64,000 nt of DNA from Paenibacillus woosongensis (GCF_030122845.1 NZ_CP126084.1:1674001-1738000), one strand, 5' to 3'; positions 9,863 through 18,995 are shown, counted from the first letter of the stretch. The notes: generated by a model from the letters alone, not told the origin. Translations and numbers: made by a program.

Positions 9863-10527
9863 GATGTCGCCCCCTTGGCTCGCGTCTGGAGATAAGCTTC
9901 CATGCCGGCAAGCCTTAGTTTGCAGGCTGGGCATTCCCCGCAGCCGTCGCCGATGACGCCGTTATAGCAGGTGAGCGTGCGTTCCCGGATATAGTCGAAG
10001 GCGCCAAGTTCGTCGGCAAGCTGCCATGTGGCGGCCTTATCTAGCCACATGAGCGGGGTATGGATGACGAAATTATGATCCATGGCCAGATTTAGCGTAA
10101 CGTTCAGCGATTTGACGAAGGCGTCCCGGCAATCCGGATAACCGCTGAAATCCGTTTCGCATACGCCGGTAATGATATGCCTTGCTCCGACTCCTTTGGC
10201 AAGGACTGCTGCAAAGCTGAGGAACAGATGGTTGCGTCCTTCCACAAACGTGTTGGGGAGCTCGCCGTCCTCATGGACGATGTCCATGTCGTGGCGAGTC
10301 AGCGCATTCGGGCTTAATTGAGACAAGAGTCCCATGTCGAGCAGGTGGAATTTGACCCCGAGCTCATCGGCGATTCCGCGGGCGCATTCGATTTCCTGCT
10401 TGTGGCGCTGGCCGTAATTGAAGGTTACGACCTCAACTTCGCGGAATTGCTTCAATGCCCAGAACAGGCAGGTGGTGCTGTCTTGGCCGCCGCTGAATAC
10501 GACGACGGCTTTTTCGTGTTGAAGCAT
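9859..10527 (-). CDS. queC: 7-cyano-7-deazaguanine synthase QueC
   Basis: ATP-dependent ligase turning 7-carboxy-7-deazaguanine into preQ0. 222 residues; the PP-loop is [13 protein letters not shown] at the N-terminus and the zinc site is made of the C-terminal cysteines in [13 protein letters not shown]. The start [10 protein letters not shown] at 10527 follows AGAGAGG; the frame remains open 210 bases further upstream, but that stretch is the riboswitch leader. First gene of queC-queD-queE-queF, under a preQ1-I riboswitch. Confidence 0.96.
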   Translation of the reverse strand: MLQHEKAVVVFSGGQDSTTCLFWALKQFREVEVVTFNYGQRHKQEIECARGIADELGVKFHLLDMGLLSQLSPNALTRHDMDIVHEDGELPNTFVEGRNHLFLSFAAVLAKGVGARHIITGVCETDFSGYPDCRDAFVKSLNVTLNLAMDHNFVIHTPLMWLDKAATWQLADELGAFDYIRERTLTCYNGVIGDGCGECPACKLRLAGMEAYLQTRAKGATS

Positions 10528-10652
10528 AAAAAAACCTCTCTTCTTCTGAATTTTGCGAAAGGATGCGAGGTGCATCATTTTACGAATAGAAGAAAGAGAG
10601 TTCTTGAACTGGAACACTATGAAAAAACTGCACAATACCCTAAAAGGGCATG

Positions 10653-10672
10653 GCAAAAAAGCGCATAGCGCC
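10653..10672 (-). terminator. Intrinsic terminator of the preQ1 riboswitch
   Basis: Directly after the aptamer tail, GGCGC-tat-GCGC is followed by six T on the minus strand. The placement fits a transcription-terminating expression platform. Confidence 0.8.
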
Positions 10673-10709
10673 GTTAGTTTTTTATAGAGGGAGTTCGCGA
10701 ACCTCTCCC
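10673..10709 (-). promoter_or_regulatory. preQ1-I riboswitch aptamer
   Basis: Read on the minus strand the segment is GGGAGAGGTTCGCGAACTCC continuing into CTCTATAAAAAACTAACGG. This is the class I preQ1 consensus: a short GAGGGAG-type stem, a loop, and the A-rich tail that forms the H-type pseudoknot with AACTAA. It precedes queC, so binding of the pathway product should switch the operon off. Confidence 0.95.
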
Positions 10710-10758
10710 ATGCCTTAGCAGCATGGATCTTCTTCAATTGTGCTTAATGTTCGATGCC

Positions 10759-10764
10759 ATTATA
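10759..10764 (-). promoter_or_regulatory. -10 box of the que operon
   Basis: Minus-strand TATAAT in the context TGCTATAAT, an extended -10, about 50 bases upstream of the preQ1 aptamer. No convincing -35 was assigned. Confidence 0.7.
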
Positions 10765-10821
10765 GCATAAATAAAGGGGAAGCTGTTGTTCCAAGAGCTG
10801 TCAAGTAGTTGTTTTCTCTTA

Positions 10822-10850
10822 TTTACAAGGCGCTGTGGATACAGGATAAT
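10822..10850 (+). promoter_or_regulatory. Sigma-A-type promoter of the lipoprotein gene
   Basis: TTTACA at 10822-10827, 17 bases, GATAAT at 10845-10850, about 30 bases before the start codon. Confidence 0.6.
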
Positions 10851-10880
10851 AGAATATATTAATTCATAGGAGGTCATATT

Positions 10881-12374
10881 TTGAAGAAAATGAGCAAATG
10901 GCTGGCGCTGCCGCTAGTGCTAATGTTAGTTTTTCTAACGGGCTGCCAGGCTGTAGGGGGCTTTGACGTCAACAAAGCTCTGCAGAAGAGCTTGGAAGTT
11001 CAGTCCAGCGAATCCAGACAGAAGGTTTCGGTCGAGGTTGTCCCTGCGGATAACGTGTCCGCGGAAGACAAGGAAATTATAGATTTGATCAATTCCATTT
11101 CTTTAACGGTAGATCATGCTATTATCAAGGATGCTTCGACGATGTCGCTCAAAGGCTCGGTCGGTTTTTCCGGAGAGAAGCTTCCATACCATATTTCCAT
11201 GGACGCCACTAGCATGGCGATCCAAGTTGAAGGGGCACAACAGCCGCTGTACATATCCTTAGAGGATTCCTCTGACTATCTTGACCTTGAGCAATACAAT
11301 GAGCAGGTTCAGGAATTTGGGGTTAAGGCTGCTGGCTTCCTGCTGAAGCATATGCCGAACCCTTCCACGATTTCTGTGAAAAAAGTGCAGGAGAAAGTCA
11401 ATGAAGAAACACTCAGTCTGACTCATCTGCATGCCGAAATTCGCGGCGATGAGCTGGTGAAGCTGGCCAAGCCGCTGCTGACGAATGTTGCGAAGGACGA
11501 AGCGGGCTTGAAGGAGCAGATTGGCGCTTTCTATGACGCCATGTATCCGATTCTTAGCGCCCAATTGGGAACGGACGCTTTTGATGAAGAACCGGCAACC
11601 TCCAAAGAGTTCGCCGTAGCCGCCATGTACGGCGTAGTTAAGGAAGCATTGGAAGAGATCTTGAAGGATTACGACCAGCAGGCTGCTGCTCTGTTTGAAG
11701 AATCGCCGGAGCTCAGCACCGTGCTTGGCAAAGACACTGTACTCAAAACAGATCTGTACTTCGATGGCGATCTGAACACGCGCAAACAGAACATGGAGCT
11801 GACGGTAGCGATCCCTCAAGGCGAAGGCGTGCCTGTCAAAGCGGTTAAGGTGAGCAGTGAAGCTGAAATGTGGAATATTGGCGGAACTGTAGCTGTCGAT
11901 CAAGTTGACTTAAGCGCAGGCAAGCTGGATCTTGCGGACGAGGAGATCACTCCGGGGCAAATCCTGCGCAATTTCGAGCCGGGCTCGATCATTTATAAGC
12001 TGCTCAAGGACGAGATGCAGATCACTTCCAAATATGTGTTGATCGGTTATCCGGGCGATTACTATGAAGTGATCAAGAAGAACGGCACCAGCTTCGTGCC
12101 GCTCCGCTATATGTCCGCTGAGCTGGACGCAGAGATCAAATGGAACAAGGAAACGAAGACAATTACGATCATTGATGATATCACGCAAGCGGAGATTGTG
12201 CTGACGGTCGGCTCCAGCCAAGCCAAAGTAGCTGGGCAGGCAGCAGTGCTATCCGAGCCGGCGTTCATCCATACGGACGGCAAGACGTATGTGCCGCTTC
12301 GTTTCATCTCTGAAGCATTGGGAGCGAAGGTGCATGTAGACGAGGATGGCTGGATTACGGTAACGCGCGACTAA
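10881..12374 (+). CDS. Lipoprotein with C-terminal copper amine oxidase N-like domain
   Basis: 497 residues. A lipoprotein signal peptide ends in the lipobox LTGC, so the protein is probably anchored outside the membrane. The body (about 30-390) is acidic and not recognisable to me. The last about 95 residues are a stalk-type copper amine oxidase N-terminal-like repeat (SFVPLRYMSAELDAEIKW and TYVPLRFISEALGAKV), common in Bacillales cell-surface proteins and not itself catalytic. The frame starts at 10881 (TTG codon) after AGGAGG. Single-gene unit with its own promoter and terminator. Function unknown. Confidence 0.88.
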   Translation: MKKMSKWLALPLVLMLVFLTGCQAVGGFDVNKALQKSLEVQSSESRQKVSVEVVPADNVSAEDKEIIDLINSISLTVDHAIIKDASTMSLKGSVGFSGEKLPYHISMDATSMAIQVEGAQQPLYISLEDSSDYLDLEQYNEQVQEFGVKAAGFLLKHMPNPSTISVKKVQEKVNEETLSLTHLHAEIRGDELVKLAKPLLTNVAKDEAGLKEQIGAFYDAMYPILSAQLGTDAFDEEPATSKEFAVAAMYGVVKEALEEILKDYDQQAAALFEESPELSTVLGKDTVLKTDLYFDGDLNTRKQNMELTVAIPQGEGVPVKAVKVSSEAEMWNIGGTVAVDQVDLSAGKLDLADEEITPGQILRNFEPGSIIYKLLKDEMQITSKYVLIGYPGDYYEVIKKNGTSFVPLRYMSAELDAEIKWNKETKTITIIDDITQAEIVLTVGSSQAKVAGQAAVLSEPAFIHTDGKTYVPLRFISEALGAKVHVDEDGWITVTRD

Positions 12375-12408
12375 TTGCCAGTCGTCGGCGTGAACCAGAT
12401 TCAGCAGA

Positions 12409-12463
12409 GAAGGACTGCGGCTTGTTCGGGGGAACCGGATAGGCTCGCAGTTCTTTTTTTGGT
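12409..12463 (+). terminator. Terminator after the lipoprotein gene
   Basis: GGACTGCGGC pairs imperfectly with GCTCGCAGTTC and is followed by seven T. Confidence 0.75.
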
Positions 12464-12488
12464 TAGCAAATTGACCGCTATTTAATAA

Positions 12489-12517
12489 TTGACGTACCAT
12501 AAACCTCCATTTAAGAT
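12489..12517 (+). promoter_or_regulatory. Promoter of the ABC importer operon
   Basis: TTGACG at 12489-12494, 17-base spacer, TAAGAT at 12512-12517. It leaves a leader of about 140 bases before the first gene. Confidence 0.75.
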
Positions 12518-12550
12518 AGGAATAATACTTACTTCAAAAAGAGCAGCCCG

Positions 12551-12603
12551 TCATGATTATGTGCTTTAACACTTTCATATAGGAAAGCGTTAGCAAGATC
12601 ATG
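12551..12603 (+). other. Long imperfect leader hairpin before the ABC importer genes
   Basis: CATGAT (from 12552) pairs with ATCATG (12598-12603), enclosing a second stem GCT-AAC-CTTTC / GAAAG-GTT-AGC with small bulges. No terminator follows and the SD is not obviously covered. It is either a structured 5' leader of unknown type or an RNA-processing site. Confidence 0.45.
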
Positions 12604-12665
12604 CTTTCGTGGCCTAAATCTTTATGGGGGTTATCTATTATTGTTTTGAGAGAGGGGTTGTCGGT

Positions 12666-13733
12666 ATGAAAAAGAAGATTGGAGTATTCATGGTCATTGC
12701 CGCTATGCTGATTACGGTGATCGGCTGCGGCAGCAATAATGCCGGAGGCGGCAGCAACACCGGGAATGCGGCCAACCAAGGCAATGCTGAGGCTGGGGCT
12801 CCGGCCGATACGAGCAAGGAGAGCTACAAAGTTGCGATTTCGCAAATCGTCGAGCATCCATCCTTGGACGCGACTCGTGAAGGGTTCCTCGCTGCGCTGA
12901 AAGATGCGGGCATCGTGGAGGGCGAGAACCTGAAGCTCGACTATAACAACGCGCAGGGAGACCCAACCAATAACTTGACGATTGCGCAAAAAATTGCCGG
13001 AGTGAAATACGATCTTGTACTCGGGATTGCTACTCCTCCTGCTCAAGCTCTTGTAGGCCAGGTTAAGAACTCGCCGATTTTGTTCGCGAGTGTTACCGAT
13101 CCACTCGATGCCAAGCTGGTCGATAATCTGGAGAAGCCAGGCGGAAATGTCTCGGGGGCATCTGACACGAACCCGGAAGCCATTGTCAAGCTGATGGATT
13201 TCATCGCTGAGAACTTCAAGGAAGTAAAAGCGGTTGGCGTCGTGATTAACCAAGGCGAGCCGAATGCCGTGATCATGGCGGATCATGCGGAAAAAGCGCT
13301 TGAAAAACATGGCATTAAGCTGATCAAAGCGCCGGTAACGAACACCTCTGAAGTGAAGCAGGCGGCAGAATCGCTCGTTGGCCGTGCCGATGCACTGTAT
13401 ACGACGCTGGACAATACGGTTGTCGAAGCAGTTAGCACCGTCATTCAAATTGCGAATGAGCATGATATCCCGTTCTTCTCCAGCGACCGCGATACGGTAG
13501 AGAAGGGTGCTTTTGCCACAGTTGGTTTTAAATATTACGATCATGGCTACCAGGTGGGCGAAATGGCCGTTGAAGTGTTGAAGGAAGGCAAGAAAGTTGG
13601 CGACATGCCGGTTACCTTCCCTGACAAGCTGGATCTGATCCTGAACCTCAAGGCAGCCGCCGAGCAAGGAATCGAGGTTACCGACGCCATGAAGGACTTG
13701 GTTAACGACAAGGAGAATAACTTGCTTGAATAG
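12666..13733 (+). CDS. ABC transporter substrate-binding lipoprotein (COG2984/TrpX-like)
   Basis: Extracytoplasmic binding protein of 355 residues: lipobox VIGCGS, a Gly/Asn/Ala-rich linker, then a two-lobed periplasmic-binding fold (SYKVAISQIVEHPSLD at its start; LFASVTDPLDAKLV and YTTLDNTVVEA further on) of the ABC_sub_bind family. Members include the streptococcal tryptophan protein TrpX, but other ligands occur in the family. ATG at 12666 follows GAGAGGGG; the frame is open 42 bases further upstream without an SD. First gene of a three-gene importer operon. Confidence 0.92.
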   Translation: MKKKIGVFMVIAAMLITVIGCGSNNAGGGSNTGNAANQGNAEAGAPADTSKESYKVAISQIVEHPSLDATREGFLAALKDAGIVEGENLKLDYNNAQGDPTNNLTIAQKIAGVKYDLVLGIATPPAQALVGQVKNSPILFASVTDPLDAKLVDNLEKPGGNVSGASDTNPEAIVKLMDFIAENFKEVKAVGVVINQGEPNAVIMADHAEKALEKHGIKLIKAPVTNTSEVKQAAESLVGRADALYTTLDNTVVEAVSTVIQIANEHDIPFFSSDRDTVEKGAFATVGFKYYDHGYQVGEMAVEVLKEGKKVGDMPVTFPDKLDLILNLKAAAEQGIEVTDAMKDLVNDKENNLLE

Positions 13734-13764
13734 GCTGGTTTCAATCATTTAGGAGGTACTCATC

Positions 13765-14682
13765 ATGGTGAACTCGTTAATCGGAGCCCTTGAATCCGGC
13801 CTGCTCTATGCGTTGATGGCGCTCGGAGTATATATAACTTTTCGTATTTTGGATTTTCCGGATCTAACGGTAGATGGAAGTTTTACGACGGGCGGCGCGA
13901 TCGCTGCGGTTATGATTACGAAAGGAGCCAATCCGGTAACGGCTACCCTGCTCGCTTGCTTCGGCGGGATTATCGCCGGAATGCTGACGGGGCTGCTTCA
14001 TACGAAAGGCCGCATTAACGGGCTGCTCTCAGGGATATTGATGATGATCGCGCTGTACTCGATTAATATGCGGATTCTGAGCAAGCCAAACGTTGCGCTG
14101 CTGGGTGAAACAACGCTCTTTAGCTCCATTTCTCCGCTGCTGCTGATGCCGTTTGTCGTTGTAGTGGTCAAGCTGCTGCTGGACTTGTTCTTTAAGACGG
14201 ATCTCGGGCTTGCGCTGCGCGCGACCGGAGACAACAAGCGCATGATTCGCAGCTTCGGTGCGCATACCGATAATACGATTATTCTTGGCCTAAGTTTGTC
14301 GAACGGGCTGGTTGCCTTGTCGGGTGCGCTGATCGCCCAGCAGTCCGGCTTTGCCGATATTACTTCAGGGATTGGCATGATCGTGATCGGGCTGGCTTCC
14401 GTCATTATCGGGGAAGCCATTCTGGGGGCGAGAACCGTATTCTTTGCTACGCTGGCCGCTATTGTAGGTTCAATCGTATACCGGGTAGTGGTCGCTCTCG
14501 CTCTTCGTATCCCATGGTTCGAGTCTTCGGATTTGAAGCTGATTACTGCGGTGATCGTCATCGTTGCATTGGTGCTTCCATCCGCGCGCCGCGCATCGAA
14601 GCAGCGCTCGCTTGCCCGGAAACGTTCAACAGAGGTTGCGGAGTCGCTTGGTGAACATGCAGGTTTGGGGGGTGGGCGTTAA
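13765..14682 (+). CDS. ABC transporter permease (COG4120/TrpY-like)
   Basis: 305-residue membrane protein with about eight to nine hydrophobic segments. It begins SLIGALESGLLYALMALGVY, like the LIV-H/BPD_transp_2 permeases, and contains DFPDLTVDGSFTTGGA, a hallmark of this permease group. AGGAGGT precedes the ATG. It lies 31 bases after the binding-protein gene and its TAA overlaps the ATG of the ATPase gene. Confidence 0.92.
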   Translation: MVNSLIGALESGLLYALMALGVYITFRILDFPDLTVDGSFTTGGAIAAVMITKGANPVTATLLACFGGIIAGMLTGLLHTKGRINGLLSGILMMIALYSINMRILSKPNVALLGETTLFSSISPLLLMPFVVVVVKLLLDLFFKTDLGLALRATGDNKRMIRSFGAHTDNTIILGLSLSNGLVALSGALIAQQSGFADITSGIGMIVIGLASVIIGEAILGARTVFFATLAAIVGSIVYRVVVALALRIPWFESSDLKLITAVIVIVALVLPSARRASKQRSLARKRSTEVAESLGEHAGLGGGR

Positions 14683-15476
14683 TGCTGGAGCTATCGAATG
14701 TATCCAAGCTGTTTCATCCCGGGTCACCGGATGAGAAGATTGCGCTCGCTGACGTTAGTCTGCATTTACAGCCAGGAGATTTTGTCACCGTAGTTGGCAG
14801 TAATGGCGCCGGGAAGTCCACCTTGATGAATATGATCTCCGGCGTGCTCAAACCTGACGTTGGTGAAATTCGCATCGCGGGCAGCAAGGTCAGTCATTTG
14901 AGCGAGCACCGGAGAAGCCGCTGGATCGGCCGGGTGTTCCAGGATCCGATGGCCGGAACGGCGCCGAATATGACGATCGAAGAGAACTTGGCGATGGCGT
15001 ATTCACGGGGGAAGATCAGAGGATTAGGGCTGGGCATTAACGCCTCGCGACGCGTCCTGTTCCGCCAGCAGCTCAGCCGGCTTGGCATCGGACTCGAGAA
15101 CAGACTGCGGGCCAAAGTTGGCACATTGTCCGGGGGTGAGCGCCAGGCGCTCAGCCTGCTGATGGCGACCTTCACACAGCCGAAAATTCTGCTGCTGGAC
15201 GAACACACCGCCGCGCTTGATCCGGCCCGTGCCGAGCTGGTGACCCAGCTTACGCAGAGCATTGTAAACGAGATGAAGCTGACGACGCTGATGGTGACGC
15301 ATAATATGGAGCAGGCCATACGTCTCGGCAATCGCCTCATCATGATGGATAAGGGCCGCATCATTCTTGACGTAAATGAAGCGAAGAAGAAGACGCTGAC
15401 GATCGAAGAGCTGCTCGGCGAATTCGAGAGAATCAGCGGGCACAAGCTGTCGGACGACCGCGTCGTGCTCGGATAG
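14682..15476 (+). CDS. ABC transporter ATP-binding protein (COG1101/TrpZ-like)
   Basis: 264-residue ATPase. Walker A is GSNGAGKST, the signature LSGGERQAL and Walker B ILLLDEHTAALDP, where the position after the catalytic Glu is His, as often seen in this subgroup. The gene starts within the stop codon of the permease gene (TAATG), so the two are translationally coupled. Last gene of the importer operon, followed by a terminator. Confidence 0.93.
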   Translation: MLELSNVSKLFHPGSPDEKIALADVSLHLQPGDFVTVVGSNGAGKSTLMNMISGVLKPDVGEIRIAGSKVSHLSEHRRSRWIGRVFQDPMAGTAPNMTIEENLAMAYSRGKIRGLGLGINASRRVLFRQQLSRLGIGLENRLRAKVGTLSGGERQALSLLMATFTQPKILLLDEHTAALDPARAELVTQLTQSIVNEMKLTTLMVTHNMEQAIRLGNRLIMMDKGRIILDVNEAKKKTLTIEELLGEFERISGHKLSDDRVVLG

Positions 15477-15517
15477 AAATCATGCGCCGTCTGCTCAGCA
15501 GATTGTGCGCACCACAT

Positions 15518-15574
15518 AAAAGCTGCCATTCCCTTGACGCATGCAAATGCGGTTGGGGGATGGTGGCTTTTTTT
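15518..15574. terminator. Terminator between ABC importer operon and ycgQ
   Basis: AAAAGCTGCCATTCCC pairs with GGGGATGGTGGCTTTT around a loop that itself holds GCAT...ATGC; seven T follow on the plus strand. It serves convergent units. Confidence 0.8.
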
Positions 15575-15578
15575 CGCA

Positions 15579-16439
15579 TCATTTGTCGAAAGCATCAAGG
15601 GGATGATCATTCGGATAAACGTAAGGTGTCGCCGGGCGGGGGATTTCGCGGATTTCCTCCGCTGAGACAGCGAGGATCTCCCGGCCGTTCCGGAGCGCCG
15701 TTTGCAGGGTTCCCTGCACTTCGATCCAGGCGTCCCGCTCAAACCAGGGAAGAGGCCGCACAGAGGAAACGACGACGCCGAACGGATAGGCATCCGCGGT
15801 GCAGCATTGGACAAGGAAGCGGCCAACAACGAATTCACGCGCGCTGTCCGAGCCGGGATCTTCATAGACGAAACCGCTCAGCTTTACGGTTTTACCCCGG
15901 AACTGATCCTTGAACAGCTCGAAGGCGCCTATCGTTTCAGAGTAAATTTACGGTTTAACCTCGATAATGTCTTGAGGGTATAATTTTTTGGCGAGCTCGG
16001 CGAATTCCGTGTTGTACTTATCCGGGGCGGTGAAAATATCGCTCAGATGCTCCGCGTTCAGCGCAGGTGAAGAGAGCTGCATGCCCTTTTGATCTGCAGC
16101 CATGCTGCCCAGCGCCTGATCCGGCATAACAACGCCGAGCAGCAGCGGAACAAGGAAGAGGGTGTAAACAGCGGCATTCTTTAACGGGGATGCAGGGGCA
16201 TCATGGTGCTCACAGCCGCAGGCGGGAGAAGCGCTGCGAAACAGCGCCTCCCAGGCGAGACTCAGGGACATGGCCGTAAGCGGGATCGCACTGTAGCGGA
16301 GCCAAGGCTCCATTTTCGGGGCGATGTAGTAATGCAGCGTGCCGCTTCTGGACAGATGGGCGATAAATAAGGCAAAGGCCAGCAAAATGAAGCTTCGTGC
16401 CAGCTGCTGCCGCCGCAGCGTTGTGCGGGGATTTGTCAT
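15579..16439 (-). pseudogene. YcgQ-like DUF1980/TIGR03943 protein gene with in-frame TAA
   Basis: The full reading frame is 286 codons, the usual length of the B. subtilis YcgQ family, but codon 164 is TAA at 15948-15950. Before it lie hydrophobic segments and the sequence ending DIIEVKP. After it the same frame continues IYSETIGAFELFKDQF, then GRFLVQCCTADAYPFGV and WIEVQGTLQ, which are the conserved C-terminal motifs of the family. A single base change (GAA to TAA) would explain it. The visible truncated product would be 163 residues. AAAGGAGG precedes the ATG at 16439. It follows the ycgR-like permease gene by 36 bases; the pair works in zinc homeostasis in B. subtilis, probably also here. 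Confidence 0.85.
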
Positions 16440-16475
16440 TCCGGTAACCTCCTTTCATCGCTTAAGAATTGGACA

Positions 16476-17519
16476 TTAGCTTAAATAGAGTTTGCCTACG
16501 AGGACAGAACCAATAAATACGACAGTACAGATGAGAAAGGCGAAATATATGACAAATTTGGCTTTGAAGACGGACAGGAGCATGAGGACGTTCTTGAGAT
16601 CCAGCATCGGTCCAAACACGAGAAAGGCGAGCAGGGAGCCGGCGGAAAACGTATGCGTGAACGCGGCAGCGACAAACGCGTCGGAGGTTGAGCACAGCGA
16701 TAATAGAAAAGCGAAGCCCATCATGAAGGCGTAGGAACCAACAGGACCTCCGCCGATGACGAGAAGGCTCTCCCTGGGAACGAAGGATTGAATCGCGGCC
16801 GTAATGAGGCAGCCCATGATCAAGTATTTTCCCATATCAAATACCTCGTCGGCCGCGTGAACGAATATCGCTGTTATTTTCCCGCCATGCCGGGAAGGGC
16901 CGTGATGATGGTCATGGTTGTGCTCATGGTAATGATTATGATGGTGGCTTGAAGCTGCGCCGGAAAGGAGTTTGCTTCTTAGCGGATCTCCTTTCCAGGT
17001 GGCGTAGATCATCCAGCCGATCGCTGCGGCGACAAGGAAGGCTAATCCCATTCTGGCATAGACCATTTCCGGATGCAGCCGAAACGCCATATAGGTTGCT
17101 CCGTACACAACCGGATTCACGATCGGTCCGGCCAGAATGAACACGGCGGCCATGTATACGGGCATGCCTTTTTGAATGAGCTTGCGGATTAAGGGGATCA
17201 TCCCGCATTCGCACATCGGAAATATGAAGCCCAGCGTACAGGCGAACAAAATGCCGGCGGCAGGGTGCTTTGGAATCCATCTGCTTAACGTGTCCTCGGA
17301 AATATACAGATGTACGAGCGAGGAGAGCAGGGCCCCGATCAGCACGAAAGGGAGCGCCTCCAGCAGTATGCCGATAAAGCTTGTCTTGAACAGATGGAGA
17401 TAATTGAGGTCGAACGATACCAAAAGCGGCAGAGCGGGCGCGATGACCATGAGACAGGCCAGCACAAAGGCTGCGGGAAGCAAAAAGGGAAGCCATCGGG
17501 TTAGGGGCAATGGGTTCAT
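16476..17519 (-). CDS. YcgR-like permease (DUF318), zinc-responsive
   Basis: 347-residue membrane protein of the DUF318/UPF0718 permease family with about eight hydrophobic segments. Family features are GFIFPMCECGMIPLIRKL and FLLSLCSTSDAFVAAAF, two conserved Cys-containing repeats. A cytoplasmic or external His-rich loop (SSHHHNHYHEHNHDHHHG, about residues 190-207) suggests metal binding. GGAG precedes the ATG. It is divergent from yciC; the spacer holds two Zur-box-like sequences. Co-transcribed with the ycgQ-like gene. Confidence 0.88.
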   Translation of the reverse strand: MNPLPLTRWLPFLLPAAFVLACLMVIAPALPLLVSFDLNYLHLFKTSFIGILLEALPFVLIGALLSSLVHLYISEDTLSRWIPKHPAAGILFACTLGFIFPMCECGMIPLIRKLIQKGMPVYMAAVFILAGPIVNPVVYGATYMAFRLHPEMVYARMGLAFLVAAAIGWMIYATWKGDPLRSKLLSGAASSHHHNHYHEHNHDHHHGPSRHGGKITAIFVHAADEVFDMGKYLIMGCLITAAIQSFVPRESLLVIGGGPVGSYAFMMGFAFLLSLCSTSDAFVAAAFTHTFSAGSLLAFLVFGPMLDLKNVLMLLSVFKAKFVIYFAFLICTVVFIGSVLVGKLYLS

Positions 17520-17554
17520 AGCAATCTCCTCTATTTTTCATACGATTATCTTAA

Positions 17555-17569
17555 TCATAATAATTACTA
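17555..17569. promoter_or_regulatory. Degenerate Zur box before the ycgR-like gene
   Basis: TCATAATAATTACTA, two mismatches from the palindromic core TCGTAATNATTACGA known for Bacillus Zur, 35 bases upstream of the permease start. Confidence 0.6.
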
Positions 17570-17625
17570 TTAATAACGGACGAGGTTCAGAACAAAAAAT
17601 CATGAATTTTGCCGGTCATCCAGCA

Positions 17626-17654
17626 TTGACAAACCGGGGAGTAGGCATTATATT
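17626..17654 (+). promoter_or_regulatory. Promoter of yciC
   Basis: TTGACA at 17626-17631, 17-base spacer, TATATT at 17649-17654, with a Zur box starting 12 bases downstream. Confidence 0.85.
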
Positions 17655-17666
17655 AGGTTTTGTTAA

Positions 17667-17681
17667 TCGTAATTATTACGA
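17667..17681. promoter_or_regulatory. Zur box before yciC
   Basis: Perfect palindrome TCGTAATTATTACGA located over the expected transcription start of yciC. It matches the Bacillus Zur operator core exactly, so the gene should be repressed when zinc is sufficient. Confidence 0.92.
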
Positions 17682-17731
17682 ATAAATATCACTTTAAGAA
17701 ATTATTCTGAACTGCGGAGGGAGTTGGTAGA

Positions 17732-18949
17732 ATGACTGATCGACCATTACCAGTTACCGTACTCAGCGGGTACTTGGGCTCAGGAAAAACGACGGTGCTG
17801 AACCATGTGCTGAATAATCGCCAAGGGCTGAGAGTTGCCGTCATTGTCAACGATATGAGCGAAATAAACATCGACGCAGAGCTGGTTAGCGCAGAAACGA
17901 ATCTGTCGCGGACAGAGGAGAAGCTGGTGGAGATGTCCAATGGCTGCATTTGCTGCACCCTGCGGGATGATTTGCTGAAGGAAGTACAGAAGCTGGCGGA
18001 GGAAGGAAGATTTGATTATATCCTCATTGAATCTACTGGCATAAGCGAACCGATTCCGGTTGCCCAGACTTTCACTTATGAGGGTACGGAGACAGGGATT
18101 GATTTGCGTGGATTGGCTAGGCTGGACTGCATGGTAACTGTCGTGGACGCTTATCGTTTCTGGCATGACTTCTCCTCCGGAGAGACGCTGCTGGAGAGAG
18201 GCGAAGCCAGCGGTGAAGGGGATACACGGGATGTTGTGGATCTGCTGATCGATCAAATCGAAACCTGCAATGTGTTGGTCCTGAATAAATGCGACCTGGT
18301 CGGAGAGGGGGAGCTGGATGAGCTGGAGAGAGTTCTCAGGAAGCTGCAGCCTACTGCCAGGTTCATCCGAACGCAGCATGGCAGCATTGATCCTGCGGAA
18401 ATATTGAATACAGGCTTGTTCAATTTCGATGAGGTGAGCCTATCTGCGGGCTGGATCAAGGAGCTTCAGCAGGAGAGCCATACCCCCGAGACGGAGGAAT
18501 ACGGCATCAGTTCCTTCGTGTACCGCAGGGTGCGGCCGTTTCATCCGGAGCGGCTGGCTGGCTTTATGAGCGACTGGCCTGAAGAGGTCGTACGGGCGAA
18601 AGGCCTGGCCTGGATCGCGGCCAAGACGGATTTGGCGGCTAGCTTGAGCCAGGCCGGGCCGTCGATTCAATTCGGTCCGGCGGGGCAGTGGCTGGCGTCC
18701 TTTCCTCCAGAGCAGCAGGAGGAGGTCTTCCGCAGCGAGCCGGAGATGAGGCGGAAATGGGATGAAGTATGGGGTGACCGCCTCAATGAAATCGTCTTTA
18801 TCGGCATACATATGAACCGTGCCGAGATAGAAGAATCGCTGGATCAATGCCTGCTAACTGAGGAAGAAATGAGCTTGGATTGGGCCAGCTTCCATAACCC
18901 GCTGCCGTGGATCAGCGATGGGGAATATTTGGCAGCAGGCCTTAGGTAG
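17732..18949 (+). CDS. yciC: COG0523 zinc-associated GTPase (YciC/ZagA family)
   Basis: Metal-chaperone-type GTPase of 405 residues. The P-loop is GYLGSGKTT at residues 12-20, the metal-binding family motif CICC lies in [12 protein letters not shown], and NKCD gives the guanine specificity; a CobW C-terminal domain follows. In B. subtilis YciC is Zur-controlled and helps deliver zinc under starvation. Here the Zur box and promoter directly upstream support the same job. The next gene, rpmG, starts 46 bases downstream without a terminator and is probably co-transcribed. Confidence 0.93.
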   Translation: MTDRPLPVTVLSGYLGSGKTTVLNHVLNNRQGLRVAVIVNDMSEINIDAELVSAETNLSRTEEKLVEMSNGCICCTLRDDLLKEVQKLAEEGRFDYILIESTGISEPIPVAQTFTYEGTETGIDLRGLARLDCMVTVVDAYRFWHDFSSGETLLERGEASGEGDTRDVVDLLIDQIETCNVLVLNKCDLVGEGELDELERVLRKLQPTARFIRTQHGSIDPAEILNTGLFNFDEVSLSAGWIKELQQESHTPETEEYGISSFVYRRVRPFHPERLAGFMSDWPEEVVRAKGLAWIAAKTDLAASLSQAGPSIQFGPAGQWLASFPPEQQEEVFRSEPEMRRKWDEVWGDRLNEIVFIGIHMNRAEIEESLDQCLLTEEEMSLDWASFHNPLPWISDGEYLAAGLR

Positions 18950-18995
18950 GGAGCATACCAGGCAGAGAGCTGGCGGATTGAAGGGAGGGTATCGA

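Noticed and set aside
10528..10737. N-terminal extension of queC by 70 codons
   Set aside because: The stretch encodes the preQ1 aptamer, terminator and leader; the conserved PP-loop protein begins at 10527 with a good SD.
12518..12665. T-box before the TrpX-like importer
   Set aside because: The T-box core TGGNACC is missing and no terminator/antiterminator pair is seen.
12534..13748. 404-codon open frame antisense to the ABC binding-protein gene
   Set aside because: Antisense to a conserved gene with a clear lipobox and operon context; no family features of its own.
15948..15950. Selenocysteine or programmed readthrough in the ycgQ-like gene
   Set aside because: The codon is TAA, not TGA, and nothing special surrounds it; a point mutation is simpler.
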